Both the position numbers and the translations under genes were made by a program. A model generated the notes under the pieces. That model was given only the letters and a program-made list of their open reading frames with translations. It had not been told where the DNA came from and made no database searches. A stretch of 64,000 nt of DNA from Rapana venosa (Eukaryota > Mollusca > Gastropoda > Neogastropoda > Muricidae), in NCBI GenBank assembly GCA_028751875.1, contig CM054135.1, positions 62,205,175-62,269,174 of the forward strand. Reading direction: 5' to 3'. This document shows positions 56,590 to 64,000 of this stretch, one piece after another. Each line of letters opens with the position of its first letter. Position 1 is the first letter of the stretch.

Positions 56590-57648
56590 AGATACTGATA
56601 AGTTCTATTCAAACTTTGTGGCTACGCTCATGCTAGCAGCTGAGTTTTCCATTCCCAAATGCAAAAGTAGCAAGAATGGAAAATAGATGGTGGACTAAAG
56701 CATGTGAGGATGCAGTAAATCTTAAAAAAAAGAACAGTACAAAATATGGCTAAAAGATAAGTCAGAAGAAAACTTTGTTCCCATGAAATACGCTAAAACT
56801 AATTGTAAGGAAACAATTGCCCGAGCAAAATTCAAGTATTGGACAGAATTCTGTATAAAATTAAGTGTCAGAATCTAAGGACTTGCAAAAAGTTTGAAAG
56901 AAAGTTACTGAAGTGAAAAATGGCTTTCAACTTCCAATATACCCAGTTAAGTTTAAAAATAATAGATTTCCAAACTTAGTTGAAAAAGCGGAAGCATTTG
57001 TTACTATGTTCTCAGAAAATAGTTCATCCTTAAAGTTACAATCAGACAATAAACGTTATGGAACATCTAAACTAAACAAAACAAAAAATCTTTCTTATAA
57101 TGCAAATTATTTTAAATGCTCACATTCAATACGAGAAATTCATTGAAACTCTAGATTCGTTTGCTCATAACAAGACAACGGTTGGTCCCGGTGATATCAA
57201 ATGCTGGCCCATATGCCTCTCCAATGGAAAAGGCTACTGTTTTCGTTTTTTCCAGAACTGTTGGATAAATGGCACTATCTGTAGGGGGTGGATAGTAGTT
57301 CCCATCCTTAAGAAAGGTAAGCTGCGGTAATCAATGGATAGTTATTGGCCATTTGCTCTTACGTCACACGTGGGTAAAATGGAACAAAACTATTCACAAG
57401 GGCCTGTTTCACTATTATGAAAAGAACAATGTCATCTCAACAAATCAGGCCGGCTTTCGAAAAGGAAGATGTACTTCTGATCATCTAGCTCATCAAATTA
57501 AAAAAAACTATTTTCCAGAAGAAAAAGTGTACTAGTCACTTTTTTTTTTTATTTGGAGAAAGCCCATGAAAGAGTTTGTTATGAACAGTTGTTGCATAAA
57601 CTGAAAGACATTGGTAAAATGGCATTTTATATATAGGCCTATACCTTA
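56590..57648 (+). mobile_element. Jockey-like LINE, 5' half (right arm)
   Basis: The plus strand carries the EN-RT linker and first RT blocks. Landmarks are KYWTEFCIKLS, FKNNRFPNLVEKAEAFVTMF (56950-57010), DSFAHNKTTVGPGDIK (57150-57200), FFQNCWINGTICRGWIVVPI with LKKGKLR (57245-57325), then RPIAL-type DSYWPFALTSHVGKME, and LFHYYEKNNVISTNQAGFRK plus GRCTSDHLAHQI (57405-57500). EN is missing (5' truncation). It is interrupted at 57648 by the RTE insertion, and the RT resumes at 60907. Confidence 0.88.
57637..57648 (+). repeat. 12-bp target-site duplication, left copy
   Basis: GCCTATACCTTA, identical to 60907-60918, brackets the RTE LINE. Confidence 0.9.
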
Positions 57649-57654
57649 GTTAAG

Positions 57655-59090
57655 TTAATTCTCTCTGTGCCAGGAGGCACACAAGGCTCGAACATCATTC
57701 CTCCACTGGTTCTGGTCTGCAGCTGTGCGTCATGCAGCGTTCCAGTGCTCCAGCCTGCGCTGTTCCGCTCTACCTCTACCATTCGTCGCCATGTTGTTTT
57801 TGGGCGTCCCCTTTTCCTTCTCCCTTCAGGTGTCCATCCGAGGGCAACAGCACAGTTGTCACCCCTGTCCTTTCTTAGGACATGTCCGATCCAGTTCCAC
57901 CTCCTTCTTCTAATCTCCTGGGTGATTTTTTCTGCTCCTGCTATTTCCAAGACTGTCTTGTTGGAAATGTGTTCTTGCCATCCGATCTTGAAGATCCTCC
58001 TCAGACATTTGGTTTGGAAAATATCTAGTTTCTCTTCTTCTCCTTTCGTTAATTTCCAGGTCTCACATAGAGAAGAACTGACAAAACAAGGCTCTTGAAA
58101 AGGGATGCTTTGGTTTTTCTGCTGATGTCTCCTGTTTGCCAGATGCTGGATAATCGTTTCATCTGCGCAATGGCCAGGGCTACTCTCTTCTTGACGTCTG
58201 CTGTTCCTCCTCCGTCTTTGGTGACGTTTGCTCCAGATAGGTGAAGTTTTCCACCTCTTCCACTTCCTGATCTCCAACCCTCACACCGTGGATGTTCCTG
58301 CTGTTTACTTTCATGGCTTTGCACTTCTGTCCATTCAGCTTGAGTTCAACCTTTGCTGCGTTGTCTTCCAGTCTTGTAGTTTTGTGCTGTAGATGGTTCA
58401 TGGTTGATGAAAGAAGGGTGATGTCGTCTGCGAAGTCAAGGTCTTCTAACATGTTCATGAAGTCCCATCTTATCCCAGTTCTCTCGCCTTCCACTGTTCT
58501 TCTCATCACCCAGTCTATCACGAGAAGGAAGAGGAATCCTGACATGCAGCATCCCTGTTTCACCCCGGTAATCACTGGGAACCAGTCTGTTGTTTCGTTG
58601 TCAATGATGACGGAGCACTGAAAGTCCTCGTACATTGTCTTGACCATCTGGATGAGTTTCTGTGGGATTCCATACTGACACATGATGATCCAGAGACTGT
58701 CTGGTGTATGGAGTCAAAGGCCTTTTCAAAGTCGATGAAGTGAATGTACAGTGTGGCGTTCCATTCGTTGACTTGTTCCAAGATGTTCCTGAGTATAAAT
58801 ATCTGGCTGACAGTTCCCCTCCCCTTTCGAAATCCAGCTTGTTCCTTTCTGAGTGATGCGTCTACTCCCTCTTGTATTCTGTTGATGAGGATCTTGCTGA
58901 GCACCTTAATGGCAAAGGGTAGTAGTGTAAACCCACGCCAGTTTCCACACTCCTGAAGATTTCCTTTCTTTGGAATCTTGCAAATGAGTCCTTTCGTCCA
59001 CTGTGTTGGTACTGTCTCCTTTTCCCAGACGAGGTCAAAGATCCGTTTCAGTCCCTTGCCGGTCTGTTCAATGTCTGCTTTTAGCATCTC
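57655..59090 (-). pseudogene. RTE reverse transcriptase and C-terminus, three frame breaks
   Basis: RT in order: IFDLVWEKETVPTQWTKGLI, CKIPKKGNLQECGNWRGFTL, KVLSKILINRIQEGV, EQAGFRKGRGTVSQIF, HFIDFEKAFDSIH (58700-58740). A frameshift follows near 58690, then GIPQKLIQMVKTMYEDF, ITGVKQGCCMSGFLFLLVID, LEDLDFADDITLLSS (58390-58440), LNGQKCKAMKVNS and VEEVENFTYLE. Another shift near 58230 leads to QTKCLRRIFKIGWQEHISNK, RRRWNWIGHVLRKDR, GRRKRGRPKTTWRRM and the stop at 57639. All catalytic residues are present. The breaks lie at or near short homopolymers and may be sequencing errors. Confidence 0.9.
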
Positions 59091-60564
59091 TGCTGTGATC
59101 TGGTCTGCTCCTGGTGCTTTTCCTATTCCTGGGGGTCTTCAGTGCTTTCCTGATTTCCTGGATGGTTGGTTCTTCTGCTGAGATGTCTAGTTCCTCCACC
59201 CCCCCCCCCCGGTCATATTGTGGTGGTTCATTCCGTGCATCCCTGTTGAGAACATCCTGGAAGTGTTCTCTCCATCTCCCCAGCCTGGCCTCTTGATTCT
59301 TTAGCAGCTCCCCGTTCTTATTCTTCACTGCTGCTTCTGGTCTAGTGCCTTGGTTGGTGAGCTGCTTCACAATGCTGTACAGTTCTTTCTGTCTCCCATT
59401 CTCTGCTGCATTCTGCGCTCTCTCTGCTTTTTCTGACATCCATCTCCTTTTGTCCTCTCGTACACTTCTTTTCACCTCCTTGTCTTTTTCCTTGTATGCT
59501 TCCTTCATTCTGTTCTGTATCCTCTCCGAGTGTGTACTGTTGATTCTGATCTTGATGCGCTTCCTCTCATCGATCAGCTTCCAGCTGTTCTCACTGATCC
59601 ACGTCTTGCTCTTCCCCTTTCTGTAGCCAAGCACCTCTTCTGCTGATTTGATGTAGGCGTTCTTCTGATGTTCCCACACCTCTACATCTTCATTTTCGGT
59701 TCTGTTCTCTTCGAGCTTGGTCTTCACTGTGTTGCAGAACTTCATCCTTATATCTACGTCCTTCAGTCGCTCAACGTCCAGTCTTGTCTTGGTTTTGTTG
59801 TTGTTCCTGTGTGAGCTGAGTCGTATCTTGATCCTCATCTTCACCAGGTAGTGGTCGCTGTTGTCATCTGCTCCCCTCTGTACTCGATAGTCTTGTACCG
59901 ATGATCTCCACTGTCCGCTGATCAATAGGTGGTCAATTTGGTTTATCACTCTTCCGTCCGCTGATGTCCATGTTGCTTTGTGAATGTCTTTGTGTGGAAA
60001 TAGAGTTCCTGTGATAACTAGTCCATTCAGCTGGTTAAACTCGTACAGTCTCTCTCCATTGTCGTTCTGTCTCCCAAGTCCATGAGTACCCATTGTCCTT
60101 TCGTGTCCAGTGTTGTCATTTCCCACTTTTGCGTTTAAGTCTCCCATGATGATGATGATGTCGTTCTTGTTGCACCCATCCACTGTTTCCAGGAGTTGGT
60201 AGAACTGCTCCTTTTCCTGGTTTTCCCTCTCGTTGTGCGGTGCGTACACTTGTATGACTGTCATCCGTCTGTATTTGGAGTAGAATCTTGCTGTAATGAT
60301 CCTCTTGTTGACTGGTGTCCCTTCCATGAGAGACTTCACTGCGTCCTGGCTCATCATGATGGCGACTCCCCCCTCGTGTAGTTGTTCATCTCCACTGTAG
60401 ATCACTGTCTGTAGTTGTTCATCTCCACTGTAGATCACTGTCTGTCCTGACGCTATCTTAATTCTTCCAGCTCCTGCACATCTGCACTCGCTGATTCCGA
60501 AAATGTCCAGTTGGTATCCTGCCATCTCTCTCGTGATCTGTGCTGCTGCACCTCCTCTGCACAT
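59068..60564 (-). CDS. RTE endonuclease and linker (498-codon open frame)
   Basis: The EN start motif WNVRTM lies just upstream of this ATG (about 60570-60585), so the natural protein probably starts earlier. Motifs are LDIFGISECRCAG (metal-binding Glu), [46 protein letters not shown] (with an [10 protein letters not shown] motif) and DDNSDHYLVKM: the EN catalytic set is complete. Residues ~45-66 carry an in-frame duplication (TVIYSGDEQL twice). After the EN, a charged linker (ERLKDVDIRMKF, KKAYIKS-like, WISENSWKLIDERKRIKIRI) leads to QDVLNRDARNEPPQYDRGGG next to a 10-C homopolymer. The frame is lost near 59130, just before RT. EN nicks DNA for target-primed reverse transcription. Confidence 0.92.
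   Translation of the reverse strand: MCRGGAAAQITREMAGYQLDIFGISECRCAGAGRIKIASGQTVIYSGDEQLQTVIYSGDEQLHEGGVAIMMSQDAVKSLMEGTPVNKRIITARFYSKYRRMTVIQVYAPHNERENQEKEQFYQLLETVDGCNKNDIIIIMGDLNAKVGNDNTGHERTMGTHGLGRQNDNGERLYEFNQLNGLVITGTLFPHKDIHKATWTSADGRVINQIDHLLISGQWRSSVQDYRVQRGADDNSDHYLVKMRIKIRLSSHRNNNKTKTRLDVERLKDVDIRMKFCNTVKTKLEENRTENEDVEVWEHQKNAYIKSAEEVLGYRKGKSKTWISENSWKLIDERKRIKIRINSTHSERIQNRMKEAYKEKDKEVKRSVREDKRRWMSEKAERAQNAAENGRQKELYSIVKQLTNQGTRPEAAVKNKNGELLKNQEARLGRWREHFQDVLNRDARNEPPQYDRGGGVEELDISAEEPTIQEIRKALKTPRNRKSTRSRPDHSRDAKSRH
60378..60443 (-). repeat. 33-bp in-frame tandem duplication within RTE EN
   Basis: Two perfect 33-bp units (60378-60410, 60411-60443) starting GTAGTTGTTCATCTCCACTG on plus. 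The duplication adds 11 residues. Both arms carry it. Confidence 0.95.
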
Positions 60565-60906
60565 TGTTCTTACATTCCAATGTCGATGTTAAGGGTAGTT
60601 TTAGGGCTTGCAAAGGACCTTGTCGGACGGTGAGCTTCCCGCAGGCTTTCACCCATCGTCGTCATGATGCCAGTGCCGGCGATCCACGCTCATCCCAGGG
60701 CTTGATTCGAAGTGATGCTCATAGTTTCTGTAACTTGTGTTGTTTTCCGGGAGTAGGTAGTTGGCCTTCTGCCCAACCCCCATACTTGGAGGGCCAGTGG
60801 TTTTCTGTCAGGGTGGCCTTCCCTTAGACTGCGTTGGTCCACGGTGCAATCTCTCATCCGCCACCCGGGAGATGCGCCTCTACGCCGTGCAGTCCCAGCG
60901 CGAGTA

Positions 60907-62050
60907 GCCTATACCTTAAATATATCTTAACTGACAGATCATTCTGCACTAAACTGGGTCCAGTACTCATCATTGAAATCTATCGATTTAGGAATACCAC
61001 AGGGATCAGTACTCGCGCCTATTTTGTTTTCTATTCTATCTTCCTAGCTCATTGTCAAGTAATACTTAAGTTGTTCAGTATGCAGATGATATTGCTATAT
61101 GGATAAATACATCAATTAGGAAAAACGCCAAAAAGAGCCTTATCAGTCATGTTGAAAAAATGTATCAAAACGAACTAGATAAAATTTAATTTTGTTGTTG
61201 TATGAAAGAGAATAAATTACATTAGAATTATCCACAGACAAAACTTCCCTTGTGCTTTTTAATAACGGTGAAAACCCTTAAAAAATGTCAGTCTTGAAAT
61301 TAGAAGGAACAGTGCTTCATTATAAACCAAATGTCAAATTTGTAGGTGTATTTTTTACTAGAAAGTTGAGCTGGAAGATACACATCAATCACTTAATAAC
61401 TGATGCTAGGAAAACACTTAACTTTTTAAAGATAACAACTTTCCAGACATTAAAACACCCATATATTTGGCTGTGTCTTAAGTGTGCTCAAAATTGATAT
61501 AATTAGGGTCAAGAAATGTATTTTTCTGCTGCAGATTATCTCCTTAAACAATTGCAAAGTAGGCTATAGACAGTAAAGCCATCAAGATAGCACTTGGTAC
61601 ACCAGCTAATGCTAACACATTTAATACTTGGGCCTATAAAGAGGCACATTTACTGTTACTGTCTAATCAACGACAGTTGGCGGTATCAAAATACGTGATT
61701 CGAAGTCTTTCTATTCCAAACTCAGTAAAAGATTGAATATTTATGAATCAAGACACCCACTACCCAAAACGAGCATGCAATAGTTCATTTCTGCCGCCCA
61801 TTAATTAAAAACTATACAGATACATTTATGAAAGAAAACGGCATTAATATAGCAACAATTCCAATTTTACCGTGGTTCCCTAAATTTTCTCCTTGGGAAT
61901 ATATTTCAGCTTAATTTGACATTGATTACACAGACATAAAAAAAAAGATTGAAGATCAAAATCTACTCACCCTTAATGTAAAAAAGTCACTTTGAAAGAA
62001 ATATTCTAATCATTTAAAAGTGTTTACTGATGGATCTGTTTTAGATTCAG
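60907..62050 (+). mobile_element. Jockey-like LINE, 3' half (right arm)
   Basis: Starts with the second TSD copy GCCTATACCTTA (60907-60918). RT continues: YILTDRSFCTKLG, then after a shift IPQGSVLAPILFSI (~60985-61035), YADDIAIW-type (~61080-61105), an open frame SVLKLEGTVLHYKPNVKFVG (61285-61497) and KLSWKIHINHLITDARKTLN. The connection region (NTWAYKEAHLLLLSNQRQL at 61622-61680; SIPNSVKD) leads to the start of RNase H, LKVFTDGSVLDSG (62014-62052). RNase H supports Jockey/I-type rather than RTE. The element is cut off right there by gypsy sequence. Confidence 0.88.
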
Positions 62051-63400
62051 GCTGTGAGGCCTGCCAGCAGTTGAAACCTCAAAATCAGAATGAAACACTG
62101 AAGCAACACAATGGGGGCTAATAGCCATGGATAAATATTGGGATTGACCTGATTGAAATGAATGGATGGCAATATCTCGTGAGTGTAAACTATTTTTCAA
62201 CATTCATTGAAGCCGACTTTCTGAAGAACACATCAGTTACTGATGTCATCAATAAAGCACATTTTGCTGGGCATGGTACCCCAGCTGAAACAGTCTCTAA
62301 CCAAGGCCCTCAGTTCACTTCCATTGCCTTCAAGCAAATTAATAGCAGTGGAATGGGGGATTACTCACACACTGTCATCACCACAATATCCCCTGTCTAA
62401 CGCAAGGCGGAAGCAGCAATGAAGACAGTAAAGTAGGCCAACATGATGTACAAATGTATGGAGAATGGTGACAATCAGTATGCAGCTCTACTGGAGATTC
62501 GAAACACTCCACCACAGGACACGGGCTTGAGTCCATCGCAAATGATGTTTGGCCGTCTGACTAGAAACGGGATACCCACAGTCACCGTACACCAACAAGC
62601 CTGTCACAGCAAAGAGAATGGCAAGAGCAAAACAACAGAAGCACAGTCGGCAGAAGTCAGTGAAGCGCTCCTATGACAAACAAACCAGAGACCTTGTACT
62701 TCATAGTGTAGGCTACCCCGTTTAATACCGACACCTCTCAGGACAACCATGTGAACGAGGCACTGTTGAATAGGAATGATGAACGCTTGTACACTACTGA
62801 AAGGGACAATGGTGGGGTCTACCAAAGAAGCAGGAGATATATCTGACCGACATGGATCCCATATTTACCCCAGACCCAAACCAACTGAATTCTGACCCCA
62901 CCCCACCACCCATCATCTGATACTATCCCCACCAACCACTACCCACATCAGCGCCAGATCCCATGCTGACACCTATGAAGATGAATGGCTGACCCCTTCA
63001 CCTGCCCAGTCGTCTGGTAATGCTGACGTGCCTGTGCCTGGTACTACCCCACACTGCCAGTGTGTGTAAGACCCTCCTTCTCCATCCTCAAAACATCCCC
63101 AACGCACCCGATGAAGACCAGCCTGGATGGAACTGACTTTTGACGTGTTTGAACAGCAGATGCCCAGAGCAAACAGACCTGCCAGATGATTCTTACTGGC
63201 TCATGTTAACATTAGCTGATGGTTGGTGGATTATCTCGTTAACCCCTACCATTTAAGAAAACTATTCCTATTTAGACTGGCTGTTTCCCAGCATTGAGAG
63301 ACATGGTGGTCTAACATGATGACTGATCACTTTTCATTTATCTTTCAGGTTGGAAAATGGATTTTTTTGGGTGTGTATACACATGTATGTGAATGTGAGT
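62050..63400 (+). mobile_element. Ty3/gypsy pol remnant: integrase and tail (right arm)
   Basis: Begins inside the integrase zinc finger (CEACQQLKPQNQNETLKQH, 62052-62110). The integrase core follows: YLVSVNYFSTFIEADFLKNT, VINKAHFAGHGTPAETVSNQ with GPQFTS, and KAEAAMKTVK. Downstream are NQYAALLEIRNTPPQDTGLS and PSQMMFGRLTRNGIPTV, the standard gypsy post-core region, and a decayed Pro-rich C-terminus to ~63180. Two catalytic Asp positions read Asn (VNYFS; SNQGPQF), so the integrase is dead irrespective of its stops. LTRs, gag, protease and RT are not seen here. The 63190-63400 segment resembles the unit from which the adjacent minisatellite arose. Confidence 0.85.
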
Positions 63401-63471
63401 TGCAGCAGTCTAACAAATAACTTTACCTTTATCCTCAAGGGTCAGGAGACGTGGTACCCTGTACTGACTGA

Positions 63472-63790
63472 TAATCGAACCATTATCTTTCAGGTTGAAG
63501 AATGAATAATCCAACCATTATATTTCAGGTTGAAGAATGGATAATCTAACCATTATATTTCAGGTTGAAGAATGAATAATCTAACCATTATATTTCAAGT
63601 TGAAGAATGGATAATCTAATAATTTTCTTTCAAGTTGAAGAATGGATAATCCAACCATTGTATTCCAGGTTGAAGAATGGATCATCCAACCATTATATCT
63701 CAAGTTGAAGAATCACAATCTAACTATTATCTTTCAGATTGAAGAATGGATAATCTAACCATTATCTTTCAGGTTAGAGAATAGATATTT
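63472..63790 (+). repeat. 35-bp minisatellite, ~9 copies (right arm)
   Basis: Contiguous units of ATAATCTAACCATTATATTT plus CAGGTTGAAGAATGG with up to several substitutions each and no spacers. Inverse of 38918-39228. 63791-64000 is the start of the arm-edge tandem unit. Confidence 0.92.
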
Positions 63791-64000
63791 GAGACTTGCT
63801 ACAGTAAAGGCAATTTGTTTGTTTTGGGAACAATTGAAGGATAGAATTAATAGGCTACAATATTCGATTTCCTAAAATGCAGTATGAGTTGTTAGTTGCT
63901 TTTTACTCAATTTTTGGGGGGAACAATTTTTATGCCCTCAAGATACATTCTGAGAAAGTGACTTGATGAAAGACTGTTTGCCCATAAGTCAAGTCAAGAT

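Larger units (their letters stand above)
57649..60906 (-). mobile_element. Full-length RTE LINE inserted into the Jockey RT
   Basis: A 3,258-bp insertion with a perfect 12-bp TSD. The minus strand has a ~320-bp 5' region, EN (~60585-59800), linker, RT (~59090-58250), a C-terminal domain to ~57660 and a very short 3' tail ending GTTAACTTAACTAA-like. One long EN-RT protein, short UTRs and ~3.3-kb size are typical of RTE. It is the most complete TE in the window and is duplicated in the left arm. Confidence 0.93.
55843..64000 (-). repeat. Right arm of ~8-kb inverted repeat
   Basis: Inverse of 38631-46754. Its inner limit is set only by where the left arm meets the N gap, and its outer limit by the window end, so the true boundaries are unseen. 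This arm is the cleaner copy and should be used for interpreting the elements. Confidence 0.92.

Noticed and set aside
63472..63790. CRISPR-like array of 35-bp repeats
   Set aside because: Units are directly contiguous with no spacers, degenerate, and in a eukaryotic TE context with no cas genes. It is a minisatellite.
1..64000. A defence, toxin or biosynthetic gene system
   Set aside because: All multi-gene signals resolve into known retroelement and transposon domains. No clustered non-TE genes were found.

Overview
The window looks like a repeat-saturated, intron-rich animal genome from a long-read assembly. Several non-LTR retrotransposon (LINE) clades, tRNA-derived SINEs, a Tigger/pogo DNA transposon, a Ty3/gypsy remnant, long (CA)n/(GA)n/(CTT)n microsatellites and a 500-N scaffold gap are all present. 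No bacterial operon structure, rRNA or CRISPR array is visible. The TE mixture suggests a lophotrochozoan, most likely a marine mollusc and possibly a gastropod; this is inference from repeat type only.

Host coding sequence is sparse. The best candidate is two plus-strand exons (4965-5062 and 6647-6759) with good splice sites and matching phases. They encode two N-terminal tetratricopeptide repeats resembling DNAJC7. A weak candidate terminal exon with a poly(A) signal lies at 18733-19081. Nearly everything else is mobile or simple-sequence DNA.

Layout. 1-1583: minus-strand RTE-like LINE running off the left edge. 2344-2707: SINE family A. 3487-3770: decayed LINE 3' end. 4965-6759: TPR exons. 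6893-7900: SINE family B pieces. 9998-10280: tRNA-derived SINE with a perfect 10-bp target-site duplication (TSD). 12245-18394: TA-flanked Tigger remnant carrying a nested Jockey-like LINE (13348-18274) with a 12-bp TSD. 19329-20590: 5'-truncated RTE LINE with a 10-bp TSD. 20.6-26.7 kb: mostly unrecognised AT-rich DNA. 26769-31950: two-ORF LINE whose ORF1 is unusually GC-rich. 32248-33790: SINE A, SINE B and a LINE 3' end nested in SINE B. 36440-37760: CR1/L2-like RT.

38631-46754 and 55843-64000 form an ~8-kb inverted repeat. Each arm holds, from outside in, a 35-bp minisatellite, a gypsy integrase remnant fused in frame to a Jockey RT/RNase H fragment, and a 3.2-kb RTE inserted into that Jockey element. 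The left arm stops exactly at the N gap (46755-47254), so an inverted scaffold overlap or a fold-back read is as likely as a real palindrome. Between the arms lie another RTE-like LINE (47558-49830), a duplicated segment around low-quality sequence, SINE B copies and microsatellites.

Sequence quality is uneven. Long G/C/A homopolymers and single-base frameshifts cluster in 7.9-9.6, 13.4-16.9, 27-30.5, 35.8-37.7, 42-46.7 and 49.5-50.3 kb. Many broken frames there may be base-calling error rather than mutation.
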